This document shows, piece by piece, positions 1 to 7,437 of a stretch of 64,000 bases of DNA (within the stretch, counting starts at the first letter, position 1; every line of letters starts with the position of its first letter). The DNA comes from Streptomyces longisporoflavus. Its GTDB lineage: Bacteria; Actinomycetota; Actinomycetes; Streptomycetales; Streptomycetaceae. The stretch is taken from the NCBI RefSeq assembly GCF_014649775.1, contig NZ_BMTR01000009.1:62001-126000 (forward strand), read 5' to 3'. A program made the translations under genes and the position numbers. The notes below the pieces were generated by a model, which saw nothing but the letters and a program-made list of their open reading frames with translations, was not told the origin of the DNA and searched no databases.

Positions 1-2
1 CG

Positions 3-149
3 TATCTCGTCGGCTCTTTCGCCTGCATCCCGGCCGCGGGCTTCATGTCCCTCGCCGAGCGCACCCGCTGGGGCTCCGTCACGGTCGCCGCGGGCGGCGT
101 GGTCCTCGCCGTGCTCCAGGTGCGGCTCTACGACATCTGGGGAGGCTGA
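3..149 (+). CDS. C-terminal end of a membrane protein (5' truncated by window)
   Basis: Frame 3 is open from the window edge to TGA at 147-149 and gives 48 residues. The visible part has a hydrophobic stretch (SFACIPAAGF), a short charged loop (LAERTRW) and a second hydrophobic stretch (SVTVAAGGVVLAVLQ), which looks like the last two membrane spans of an integral membrane protein. It ends one base before the GTG of the next gene, whose ribosome-binding site lies inside its last codons, so the two are probably translated together. The family cannot be named from this fragment. Confidence 0.6.
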   Translation, partial: YLVGSFACIPAAGFMSLAERTRWGSVTVAAGGVVLAVLQVRLYDIWGG

Positions 150-150
150 G

Positions 151-591
151 GTGACGGTGACCGAGCCCGACGAGCAGGAGACCGGTGCCGCCCGCAAGCG
201 ACTGATCGGCGGGCCCGGCATCGTGCTGGTGTGGCTGTACGGGGTGATGGTGGTCGGCGCCGTGTCGCGCTCCGCCGTGCAGATCTCGACGGACTTCCAC
301 AAGGCCCCCCTCGCGTACACGCTGTCCGCGCTCGCGGGTCTCGTCTACGGCTTCATCACGTACTCGCTCGTGCGCGGCGGCGAGAAGGCCCGCAAGGCGG
401 CGCTGGTGTGCTGCGCCGCCGAGCTGGTGGGCGTTCTGGCGGTGGGGGCCTGGACGCTCGCTGAGCCGTCCGCCTTCCCCGACGCCACGGTGTGGTCGGA
501 CTTCGGAATGGGCTATCTGTTCATCCCGGTGATCCTGCCCGTCACCGCGATCTTCTGGCTGAACAAGGCGCGGCGGACGAGCGCCCCGTAG
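151..591 (+). CDS. Small integral membrane protein, four predicted spans
   Basis: A 146-residue protein with a GTG start, preceded by GGGGAGG at 139-145 inside the end of the upstream gene. Four hydrophobic segments are visible at about residues 23-45, 55-75, 85-107 and 120-138, with short polar loops and a basic C-terminus (NKARRTSAP). There is no signal peptide or catalytic motif, and I do not recognise a characterised family. Its stop codon lies inside a GCGCCCC/GGGGCGC hairpin that probably ends the transcript. The tight spacing to the upstream membrane protein suggests a two-gene unit. Confidence 0.75.
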   Translation: MTVTEPDEQETGAARKRLIGGPGIVLVWLYGVMVVGAVSRSAVQISTDFHKAPLAYTLSALAGLVYGFITYSLVRGGEKARKAALVCCAAELVGVLAVGAWTLAEPSAFPDATVWSDFGMGYLFIPVILPVTAIFWLNKARRTSAP

Positions 592-618
592 GGGCGCCGG
601 GAACTGCGCGACCAGCCA
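581..618 (+). repeat. Dispersed Streptomyces-type hairpin element, copy A
   Basis: GCGCCCC (581-587), loop GTA, GGGGCGC (591-597), followed by CGGGAACTGCGCGACCAGCCA. The same hairpin plus GGGAACTGCGCG tail recurs near 4138-4168 and 38525-38563. Here it overlaps the stop codon of the upstream gene and can act as its terminator. Confidence 0.7.
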
Positions 619-647
619 CAGCCGGCCCGCAGTCGCCCGGCGTACGC

Positions 648-1151
648 TCAGACGCTGGTCGCATAGGCGCTCGCGCCGATCTCCTTGGCGAGGGTGACCA
701 CCGTGAGCCGTTCGTTCACCTGTTGGGCGCCCACCGCCACGTAACCATGCTTGCGGTAGAGCTGGAGGTTCTGCTCGCTGCGGTGGCCGCTGGAGAGCTG
801 GAAGTACTTGGCCGTGCCGCCCGCTGTGAGCCGCTGCTCTATCGCGTCGAGGAGCCGCCCGCCCAGGCCGTGGCGCTGCATCCTGGGGTGGACGATGAGC
901 TTGTCGATCCGCGCCGTGCCGTCGGGCCCGACCGTGCCGCGCACCGAGGCGACGACCTCGTCGCCGAGGCGGGCCACCAGCACGCGGCCGGTGGTCAGTT
1001 CGGCCTTGATGGAGTCGAGGGACTGCGTGAGCGGCTCGATGGAGTAGTCGCCGTACAGCTCGGCCTCGCTCTGGTAGCACAGGTACTGCAGTTTGAGGAT
1101 CTTCTCGGCGTCCTGTTCGCCCGCCTCCGAGATGGTCACGCTCATGCCCAT
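648..1151 (-). CDS. GNAT family N-acetyltransferase
   Basis: A 167-residue single-domain acetyltransferase. The acetyl-CoA loop is visible as RMQRHGLGGRLLDAIEQRL, preceded by the beta-4 strand IDKLIVHP, and the C-terminal motif NLQLYRKHGYVAVG is typical of GNAT proteins. The frame is open further upstream, but I chose the ATG at 1151 (MGMSVTISEAG) because GGGAGG lies nine bases before it and because a longer form would run into the sigma factor gene. MSV at 1145 is an alternative start. The acceptor substrate is unknown. It lies 37 bases downstream of the sigma-factor-like gene on the same strand. Confidence 0.85.
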   Translation of the reverse strand: MGMSVTISEAGEQDAEKILKLQYLCYQSEAELYGDYSIEPLTQSLDSIKAELTTGRVLVARLGDEVVASVRGTVGPDGTARIDKLIVHPRMQRHGLGGRLLDAIEQRLTAGGTAKYFQLSSGHRSEQNLQLYRKHGYVAVGAQQVNERLTVVTLAKEIGASAYATSV

Positions 1152-1188
1152 GTGTGCATGCCTCCCGCTCACCTGCTCCGCCGGTTGT

Positions 1189-1719
1189 CTATCGCTCCCT
1201 TCCCCGCGGCGCGGGAGCTGCAACCTCCGCCGCGAGCATTCTGCGCAGGCATCCCAGGCAACGGGAACGCTCGGGCCCCAGACTGCCCTGTGACATTCCC
1301 AACTCGCCTGCGATCTCCCGGTAGGTGAGGTCCTTGGGGGACAGCAGCGCCGCCATGAGACCGGGGCAGCGGCCGGGCAGTCTGCGCACCGCCGCGTAGA
1401 GGGTGCGGTCGCGGTCGGCCCGCAGGGCGCGCTGTTCGGGGTCGGCGTCGGCGTCGTCGGCGGGCTCGGTCGCGTACGCCACTTCCCGCTCCGCCGTACG
1501 CCGGGTCAGGCGCGCCTCGGAGGCGACGGCGGCGCGCAGCCAGGTGGCCGGGTCGGCGGGTGGGTCGGCGGCGTCCATGCGTTCGAGGAGGCGCAGCCAG
1601 ACGGCCTGTTCGAGGTCGCCGGGGTCGGTGCCGGAGCCGTGCGCGGCGGCGGAGGCCTCGGCGGCGAGCAGCGGACGCAGGGCGGGGATGAGGGGATGAG
1701 TCACGCAGGGCCGGGTCAT
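1189..1719 (-). CDS. Divergent sigma-70-like (ECF type) factor
   Basis: A 176-residue protein. The N-terminal half (residues about 10-80) resembles sigma region 2: the acidic-aromatic segment DLEQAVWLRLLERMDA is followed by PATWLRAAVASEARLTRR. The C-terminal half holds a region-4 helix-turn-helix (LTYREIAGELGMSQGSLGPE), then two cysteines (RCLGCLRRML). It is smaller than many ECF factors and region 2 is poorly conserved. No anti-sigma gene is adjacent. The ATG at 1719 has no clear Shine-Dalgarno sequence, and a GTG at 1704 is an alternative. Its promoter targets cannot be judged from this window. Confidence 0.7.
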   Translation of the reverse strand: MTRPCVTHPLIPALRPLLAAEASAAAHGSGTDPGDLEQAVWLRLLERMDAADPPADPATWLRAAVASEARLTRRTAEREVAYATEPADDADADPEQRALRADRDRTLYAAVRRLPGRCPGLMAALLSPKDLTYREIAGELGMSQGSLGPERSRCLGCLRRMLAAEVAAPAPRGRER

Positions 1720-1793
1720 GCAAGGCGTGACGCGGCCGCCCCGGCACGAGGTTGCCGGAGCGGCCGTCTGTCACCCCAACCGGGGCCCGCCGG

Positions 1794-2963
1794 TCAGCCG
1801 TTGACGAAGTCCTCGCGGGCGAGCAGCGCGGTGTCGCAGTTGTCGGAGAAGATCCCGTCGATGCCCGTCTCGAAGTACGCCTTGAAGGCCCCGAAGGCGT
1901 CGCCGTAGGCCGCCGGGTCGGTGCCCTTCCTGAAGTTCGCGGGCAGGAAGGTGTTCTCGTTGCGCATCGTGTAGGGGTGCAGGATCAGGCCCGCCTTGTG
2001 CGCGTCCTTGACCAGGGTGGTCGGGGTGCCGAGGCTGCCGTCCGGCTTCCTCGGGATGATCAGGTCGAGCGTGGGGCCGATGCCCTGCGCGAACGACGCC
2101 ATCCACCGCAGGCCCTCGGGCTTGATGAGGTCGGCGACGGTGCGCGGGTCGCCCGCCTCGACGAAGTCCCAGGGCCGGGAGGCCGCGGACGACAGGAGCA
2201 CCACGAGCGGCGGGTCGACCAGCTTGTTCAGGCGCTGGATGCTGCTGGGCTCGAAGGACTGGAGGAAGTTCGGCGAGTTCTTCTTGTGCCGCCCGTACTT
2301 GCGAAGCAGCTTGGCGAGCGGCTCCTCCAGGCCGAGGCCCAGCTTGCGGAAGTAGGTGGGGTGCTTGGTCTCGATGTGCAGCCAGATCCGCTTGCCGTGC
2401 TTCCGCTCCTGCTTCTGGGCCCAGCGGAAGACCTCCTCCAGGGTGGGCACGTCCCAGCGGCCGTCGTAGAGGGTGTTGCGCTGGCGGGTGCCGGGGATGC
2501 GCTCCTTGGCGCGCAGCGTCTTCAGCTCGGCGAGCGTGAAGTCCTCGGTGAACCAGCCGGTGAGCGAGGTGCCGTCCACGGACTTGGTGGTCTTGCGGTC
2601 CGCGAACTCGGGGTGCGCGGCGACGTCCGTCGTAGCCGTGATGTCGTTCTCGTGACGGCATACGAGGTGGCCGTCCTTGGTGGGCACGATGTCCTGCTCG
2701 ATGACGTGGGCGCCCATGTCGAGGGCGAGTTGGTACGCGCCGAGCGTGTGCTCGGGCCGGTAGCCGCTGGCGCCGCGGTGCGCTACGACCGTGGGCACCG
2801 GCAGGTCCTTGTACCCCCCGTGCCCGTGCTTCGCGTCGGCTCTCGCCACGCCGGGCAGTCCTGTTACGGCTGTGCCCGCTCCGAGGACGGCCGCTCCCAG
2901 GAGCGCCCGCCGTCCCGGCCGCCGCTCCCCCGACCCCGACCGACCCGACTCTTGCGTAGCCAT
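1794..2963 (-). CDS. glpQ1: Secreted glycerophosphodiester phosphodiesterase
   Basis: A 389-residue enzyme that hydrolyses glycerophosphodiesters to glycerol-3-phosphate and an alcohol outside the cell. The N-terminus has a twin-arginine type leader (GERRPGRRALLGAAVLGAG) ending near VARADA. The GDPD domain shows HRGASGYRPEHT at about residue 62, then IEQDIVPTKDGHLVCRHEN with the metal-binding Glu-Asp and the second His. Other conserved segments are IWLHIETKHP and IDGIFSDNCD. GGGAGGA sits seven bases before the ATG. The Streptomyces homologue glpQ1 is a phosphate-starvation gene, but I could not identify a convincing PHO box upstream. The symbol is by position and family similarity. Confidence 0.88.
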   Translation of the reverse strand: MATQESGRSGSGERRPGRRALLGAAVLGAGTAVTGLPGVARADAKHGHGGYKDLPVPTVVAHRGASGYRPEHTLGAYQLALDMGAHVIEQDIVPTKDGHLVCRHENDITATTDVAAHPEFADRKTTKSVDGTSLTGWFTEDFTLAELKTLRAKERIPGTRQRNTLYDGRWDVPTLEEVFRWAQKQERKHGKRIWLHIETKHPTYFRKLGLGLEEPLAKLLRKYGRHKKNSPNFLQSFEPSSIQRLNKLVDPPLVVLLSSAASRPWDFVEAGDPRTVADLIKPEGLRWMASFAQGIGPTLDLIIPRKPDGSLGTPTTLVKDAHKAGLILHPYTMRNENTFLPANFRKGTDPAAYGDAFGAFKAYFETGIDGIFSDNCDTALLAREDFVNG

Positions 2964-3366
2964 TGAGCGCTCCTCCCGATGTGCTGCCTTGAACCTGACA
3001 AAGCGGCACGATCGTAGGTGGCCGCACGTGACGGAAGGGAGACCCCGGACCGAACGGAAGGGTGACGCCAGATGGCCACTGGTGTGCGAGGCGGGTCAGG
3101 CCGGTGGCCTACGAGCCGGCCGAAGGGGCTTTCCACTCCGTGGCAGCGTGTGACCGCAAAGCGTGACAAGGACCACTAGGGCGCGCCACATGCCTCACGG
3201 AGGGATAACGTCGTCACAGGGAGGGTGGTTCAAGGCCCGCACCACGCGCGTGCACGTCAACTCTGCGTATCGAGTGCGTGAACCCGATGTGCGGTGAGCG
3301 GGGACCCGCGAGTATCGTCCTCACCTGCACATACCCGTCGTCGACCCGTTGACACCGGAGGGCCCG
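2964..3366. other. Divergent intergenic region, glpQ / acyltransferase
   Basis: About 400 bases between two divergent genes must hold both promoters. The glpQ side has the ribosome-binding site GGGAGGA. The acyltransferase side has GGAGGG at 3357-3362. A 35-codon open frame lies at 3190-3297 (separate entry). No strong inverted repeat or direct 11-bp PHO repeat was recognised. Confidence 0.4.
3190..3297 (+). CDS. Possible small ORF of 35 codons
   Basis: ATG at 3190 opens a frame encoding MPHGGITSSQGG followed by a basic middle part (FKARTTRVH) and ending PDVR before TGA at 3295. There is no good Shine-Dalgarno sequence (only a weak AAGGACC about 20 bases upstream) and no recognised family. 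It could be an upstream leader frame of the acyltransferase transcript, or chance. Conservation in related genomes would decide. Confidence 0.15.
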   Translation: MPHGGITSSQGGWFKARTTRVHVNSAYRVREPDVR

Positions 3367-4038
3367 TTGTCCCGTCTCGCGCTCATCAAGGCTGTGCTCG
3401 GACCGATCTTGCGTCTGATGTTCCGCCCCCGGGTGGAAGGCGCAGAGAACATTCCGGGCACCGGTCCGGTCATCATGGCCGGAAACCACCTCACGTTCAT
3501 CGACTCGATGATCATGCCTCTCGTCTGCCCGCGTCCCGTCTACTTCATCGGCAAGGACGAGTACGTCACGGGCAAGGGGCTCAAGGGCCGCCTGATGGCC
3601 TGGTTCTTCACCGGCTCCGGCATGATCCCCGTGGACCGCGACGGCGGTCACGGCGGTGTGGCCGCCCTGATGACGGGCCGGCGCATCCTGGAGGAGGGCA
3701 AGCTCTTCGGCATCTACCCCGAAGGCACCCGCTCCCCCGACGGCCGCCTCTACCGCGGCCGTACCGGTATCGCCCGGCTGACCCTGATGACCGGCGCGCC
3801 CGTGGTCCCCTTCGCGATGATCGGCACCGACAAGCTCCAGCCCGGCGGCAAGGGGCTCCCGCGTCCGGGGCGCGTCACGGTCCGGTTCGGCGAGCCGATG
3901 GAGTTCTCGCGGTACGAGGGCATGGACCGCGACCGCTATGTCCTGCGGGCGGTGACGGACTCCGTGATGACGGAGGTCATGCGGCTTTCCGGGCAGGAGT
4001 ACGTGGACATGTACGCCACGAAGGCGAAGGCGGCGTAG
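3367..4038 (+). CDS. 1-acyl-sn-glycerol-3-phosphate acyltransferase (PlsC family)
   Basis: A 223-residue membrane-associated acyltransferase that adds the second acyl chain in phosphatidic acid synthesis, or acts on a related acceptor. The HX4D catalytic motif is NHLTFID (about residue 38), the phosphate-binding motif is IYPEGTRSPDG (about residue 115), and GAPVVPFAMIG follows. I chose the TTG at 3367 because GGAGGG lies just upstream; the frame stays open to a TTG at 3349. The short N-terminal amphipathic segment (ALIKAVLGPILRLMF) is typical of the single-domain actinobacterial form. It stands alone, divergent from glpQ. Both genes concern glycerolipids, but a functional link is only inference. 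Confidence 0.85.
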   Translation: MSRLALIKAVLGPILRLMFRPRVEGAENIPGTGPVIMAGNHLTFIDSMIMPLVCPRPVYFIGKDEYVTGKGLKGRLMAWFFTGSGMIPVDRDGGHGGVAALMTGRRILEEGKLFGIYPEGTRSPDGRLYRGRTGIARLTLMTGAPVVPFAMIGTDKLQPGGKGLPRPGRVTVRFGEPMEFSRYEGMDRDRYVLRAVTDSVMTEVMRLSGQEYVDMYATKAKAA

Positions 4039-4137
4039 CCCGGGGCTCGGTCTTTGGCAGTGCGCCCGCCTGGCGTCGGGGATTCCCCGATGCCGGGCGG
4101 GCGTTTTCGTGTTGCCTGCGGGTCGCCCGTGGCCGAG

Positions 4138-4168
4138 CGCGCAGTTCCCCGCGCCCCTTACGGGGCGC
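4138..4168 (-). repeat. Dispersed hairpin element, copy B
   Basis: GCGCCCC (4151-4157), loop TTAC, GGGGCGC (4162-4168). On the minus strand it is followed by GGGGAACTGCGCG. It lies between the convergent acyltransferase and MFS genes, so it can serve as a bidirectional terminator. The core matches copies A and C. Confidence 0.65.
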
Positions 4169-4173
4169 TCCCC

Positions 4174-5715
4174 TCAGTGCTCGATGCCGTCCTCCAGCTT
4201 CGAGCCCTTCAGGAGGAACCACGCCGCCACCGCCGTAACGAGGAGCACCGCCGCGCCCACGCCCGCGGCCATGCGCAGGCCGTCCACGAAGGCGTCCTGG
4301 GCCGAGGCCAGGAGAGCCGCGGACTCGTGGGCGGGGAGGGCCGCCGAGGACTCCACCGCGCCGCCGAGTGATTCGTGCGCGGCCGATGCCACCTCCGGCG
4401 GGGTGCCCGCCGGGGCGGTGAAGCCGCGGTAGACGCCGGTCACGATCGAGCCGAGCAGGGCGATGCCGAGTGCCGCGCCCAGTTCGTACGCGGTCTCGGA
4501 GACCGCGGACGCGGCGCCCGCCTGCTCCTTGGGCACGCTGGAGAGGATGACGTCGGCGGTCACCGTGAACGAGAAGCCCGCGCCGATGCCGACGACCAGG
4601 AGCGAGGCCCCGAGCAGCGGATAGCCGGTGCTCTGGCTCAGGGTGGTGAGCGCCGCGAGGGCGATTCCCACCGCCGCGAGCCCGCCTGCCACTACCGCGC
4701 GCACCGAGAACCGCCGCGCGACCAGGCCCGCGACCAGTCCGGCCGCCACCGCGCCCACCGCGGCGGGCAGCTCGGCGAGGCCCGCCTCGAACGGCCGCCT
4801 CCCCTGGACCAGTTGCAGGAACTGGGAGAGGAAGAAGACCAGGCCCGAGAGCCCGAGCACCGTGAGGAGATCGGCGAGCACCGCACCGGAGAAGCCCCGG
4901 TTGCGGAAGAGCCGCATGTCCAGGAGCGGCGCGCTCAGCGTGAGCTGGCGTCGTACGAACCAGGTGAGCGCCGTTACGCCGAGCACGCTCGCCGCCGCGA
5001 CGTCCCAGCGGATGCCGTGCGCCGCCGCCTCCTTGATGGCGTACACGACGGCGATCATGCCGATGAGCGAGAGCACGACGCTGACCAGGTCCCACGGGCC
5101 CGGCGCCGGGTTCTTCGACTCGGGCAGGAACTTGATGCCGACGAGGACCAGGACCGCCATCACCGGCAGGTTGATCAGGAAGACCGAGCCCCACCAGAAG
5201 TGTTCGAGCAGGAAGCCGCCGACGACGGGACCGACGGCGGCACCGGCCGACGCCATCGCGCCCCAGATGCCGACCGCGAGGCTGCGCTCGCGCGGGTCGT
5301 GGAAGATGTTGCGGATCAGCGCGAGCGTGGAGGGCATCAGCGTCGCACCCGCGACACCGAGCAGCGCGCGGGCCAGCATGAGCATTTCGGGGGTGGTCGC
5401 GTAGGCGTTGAGGACCGAGACCCCGCCGAAGGCGACGGCGCCGATCAGCAGCAGCTTCTTGCGGCCGATGCGGTCGCCGAGGCTGCCCATGGAGACGAGC
5501 AGTCCCGCGATGACGAACGAGTAGATGTCGCCGATCCACAGCAGCTGCGTGCCGGTGGGCTTGAGGTCCTCGCTGATGTACGGCGTCGCCAGGCCGAGCA
5601 CCGTCGCGTCCACGGCGACGAGCAGTACGGCAAGGACCAGCACGGCGAGCGCGAGCCAGCGGCCGGGGCTGCGCTCGACCTCCGCCGACGCGGTCCGCTG
5701 TTCGATGCTGGTCAT
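4174..5715 (-). CDS. MFS multidrug efflux transporter, DHA2 (14-span) family
   Basis: A 513-residue proton-driven exporter of the EmrB/QacA type. Motif A is visible after the second span as MGSLGDRIGRKKLL. The C-motif region GAAVGPVVGGFLLEHFWWGS carries the GPxxGG signature of drug:H+ antiporters, followed by VFLINLPV. About fourteen hydrophobic segments can be counted, with a longer loop (PESKNPAPGPWD) near residue 207. The ATG at 5715 overlaps the TGA of the upstream TetR gene by four bases (ATGA), so the regulator and pump form one operon. The pump is therefore likely induced by ligands of that TetR protein. The substrate is unknown. Confidence 0.9.
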   Translation of the reverse strand: MTSIEQRTASAEVERSPGRWLALAVLVLAVLLVAVDATVLGLATPYISEDLKPTGTQLLWIGDIYSFVIAGLLVSMGSLGDRIGRKKLLLIGAVAFGGVSVLNAYATTPEMLMLARALLGVAGATLMPSTLALIRNIFHDPRERSLAVGIWGAMASAGAAVGPVVGGFLLEHFWWGSVFLINLPVMAVLVLVGIKFLPESKNPAPGPWDLVSVVLSLIGMIAVVYAIKEAAAHGIRWDVAAASVLGVTALTWFVRRQLTLSAPLLDMRLFRNRGFSGAVLADLLTVLGLSGLVFFLSQFLQLVQGRRPFEAGLAELPAAVGAVAAGLVAGLVARRFSVRAVVAGGLAAVGIALAALTTLSQSTGYPLLGASLLVVGIGAGFSFTVTADVILSSVPKEQAGAASAVSETAYELGAALGIALLGSIVTGVYRGFTAPAGTPPEVASAAHESLGGAVESSAALPAHESAALLASAQDAFVDGLRMAAGVGAAVLLVTAVAAWFLLKGSKLEDGIEH

Positions 5716-6263
5716 GGTTCCACTCTCCGTCGTGCGCCGCCGATCAGCAGCTCGGCGATCATGTGTGTGAAGTCCTTGGCGGCCACGCGGCCGTCGAGTA
5801 CGGCCCAGGCGGCCGCGCCGATGAGTCCGTACAGCGCCTCCGTGAACCAGACGGGGGTCAGGTCGATGCGGAACTCGCCGCTCTCCTGGCCGCGCCGGAA
5901 GAGCGCGCCGATGTTGTCGTCGAGCCGGGACCAGCCCTCGTGCTGCGCGTCGTCCTCGAAGAGCTGGTTCTCGGTGACGAGGAACGCGAGAAGGCCCGCG
6001 GCCGGCTGGATCTCCTTCACCAGGCGGCGCAGCGCCTCCTCGGCGCTGTCCTCGCCGAGCCGTGCCGCCGCCAGGGCGGTCTCGCACTCCTGGATGCCGA
6101 GCTCCTCCAGGGCGCGTACGAGAGCGTCGCGCCCGGCGAAGTGGCGGTGCAGGGTGGCCCGGCTGATCCCCGCCGCGCGCGCCACCTCGTCCATCGTGGC
6201 GGAGCCTTTGCGGGTGAGGAGCGCCGCCGCGCTGCGCAGCACCTGGTCTCGATCGACTGACAT
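5712..6263 (-). CDS. TetR family transcriptional repressor of the adjacent efflux pump
   Basis: A 183-residue regulator. The helix-turn-helix lies near residues 23-45 (TMDEVARAAGISRATLHRHF). The C-terminal ligand domain is about 130 residues (AAGLLAFLVTENQLF, YGLIGAAAWAVL). I used the ATG at 6263 (MSVDRDQVLRS): longer starts would place coding sequence across the perfect palindrome at 6282-6301. It is the first gene of a two-gene operon with the MFS exporter. The palindrome just upstream predicts autoregulation and repression of the pump until a toxic ligand binds. Confidence 0.9.
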   Translation of the reverse strand: MSVDRDQVLRSAAALLTRKGSATMDEVARAAGISRATLHRHFAGRDALVRALEELGIQECETALAAARLGEDSAEEALRRLVKEIQPAAGLLAFLVTENQLFEDDAQHEGWSRLDDNIGALFRRGQESGEFRIDLTPVWFTEALYGLIGAAAWAVLDGRVAAKDFTHMIAELLIGGARRRVEP

Positions 6264-6301
6264 GAGACAACTGTAAACCAGGTGAGACAAATTTGTCTCA
6301 C
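6263..6301 (-). promoter_or_regulatory. TetR operator: perfect 20-bp palindrome plus an extra half-site
   Basis: GTGAGACAAATTTGTCTCAC at 6282-6301 is a perfect palindrome 19 bases upstream of the TetR start codon. A further copy of the half-site, TGAGACAA, is at 6263-6270. The position and symmetry fit an autoregulatory TetR operator. Confidence 0.8.
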
Positions 6302-6365
6302 GAGATACGCGTGACGGTCACCCGGAGGTAGGTCGGGAGGTTTCTCGGTGCGGGGCCGGGGCGGC

Positions 6366-7340
6366 TCAGTGCCAGGGCAGCTGCCCGCGCCGCTCCCAGT
6401 ACGCGCCGGGCTCCTCGGCGAGCGCCGCGAGGCGTTCCAGCTGCCCGTCGTCGAGGTCGACGGCCGCCGCGTGCAGGTTGGAGACGAGCTGGACCGTGGT
6501 GGCGGCCCCGGAGAGGACGACGCCCGCCCACGGCTGGCGCAGGACGAGGGCGAGGGCCACCGCGTCGCTGCCGAGCCCGGCCGCCCCGGCGATCTCGCGC
6601 AGCGCGGCGGGGGCGTGCGGGTCGGCGAGCCGGCCGTTGGCCATGCCCTCCTTGACCAGGACGGTGAGCCCGGCGTCGTGCGCCTCGGCGAGGGCGGGGC
6701 CCGCCGAGGTCTCCAGGGCGTTGTAGGTGGCCTGGACGGTGCGGAAGAGCGGCTCGCCGTCGACGGTCACCTCCAGGGCGGCACGGATCGCGGCGGCCTG
6801 CTCCGGACCGCTCACCGAGAGCCCGACGGTCACGCCGCTCGCCGCGAGCCGGGCCAGTTCGGCGTGCAGTTCCTTGTCGTTGAGCGCGGGGCTCTGCGGC
6901 GTCACCGAGTGGATCTGGTAGAGGTCGAGCCGTTCGCCGAGCAGCGCGGCACTCTCCGCGCGCTGCCGGACGTACGCGGCGACGCTGTGGTCCTTGACCT
7001 CGTGCGGCGGCGCTGCGTCGGCGTTCCAGGCGGCCGTGTACGTGTAGCCCCACTTGCTGCCGATGACGACGTCGCCGATGTCGGGCCTGGCGCGCAGCCA
7101 GTCGGCGAGGAACTCCTCCGAGCGGCCGTAGGAGCGCGCCGCGTCGATGTACCGGGCACCCGACGCGTAGGCGGCGTCGAGGAGCTCGAACGTCCGCTCG
7201 CGCAGGGCCTCCACGCTGCGTGAGGGCGGCAGGTCGGCGTCGCGGCCGAGCGTGATGTAGCCGGGTCTGCCGACGGCCGCGAGGCCGAAGCCGATGTGGG
7301 CGGTGGGGGTCGTCGCTGCGGCCAGACGGGAGAAAGGCAT
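6366..7340 (-). CDS. Aldo/keto reductase family oxidoreductase
   Basis: A 324-residue TIM-barrel NADPH-dependent reductase. The catalytic tetrad can be traced: Asp and Tyr in YIDAARSYGRSEEFLA, Lys in VVIGSKWGYTYTA, and His in LYQIHSVTP. The C-terminal cofactor region is less typical (GVVLSGAATTVQLVSNL). The start at 7340 (MPFSRLAAA) is preceded by GGAG; the upstream extension in this frame has no good ribosome site. It is closer to the L-galactose dehydrogenase-like branch than to the MerR-linked reductase at 21.7 kb. It lies on the same strand as argH and about 100 bases downstream of it. The substrate is unknown. Confidence 0.85.
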   Translation of the reverse strand: MPFSRLAAATTPTAHIGFGLAAVGRPGYITLGRDADLPPSRSVEALRERTFELLDAAYASGARYIDAARSYGRSEEFLADWLRARPDIGDVVIGSKWGYTYTAAWNADAAPPHEVKDHSVAAYVRQRAESAALLGERLDLYQIHSVTPQSPALNDKELHAELARLAASGVTVGLSVSGPEQAAAIRAALEVTVDGEPLFRTVQATYNALETSAGPALAEAHDAGLTVLVKEGMANGRLADPHAPAALREIAGAAGLGSDAVALALVLRQPWAGVVLSGAATTVQLVSNLHAAAVDLDDGQLERLAALAEEPGAYWERRGQLPWH

Positions 7341-7437
7341 CGCGGGCTCCGTTCGGTCGGCTCCTTCGGCTTCTTGCGGAAGAACGACCAACGTAACCCG
7401 CGATGCCCGGGTCAACGCGGCGTGCGCTGCCCCGGCG

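Noticed and set aside
79..1080. Open frame of 333 codons on the minus strand at the window start
   Set aside because: Conflicts with the membrane-protein genes and the GNAT gene; composition is Arg/His/Pro-rich without motifs.
2964..3066. PHO box upstream of glpQ1
   Set aside because: Homologues are phosphate-controlled, but I could not find two clear 11-bp direct repeats, so none is annotated.
4375..6276. Open frame of 633 codons on the plus strand opposite the MFS/TetR genes
   Set aside because: Shadow frame; the minus strand has MFS motif A and a TetR helix-turn-helix, and the plus translation has no domain pattern.
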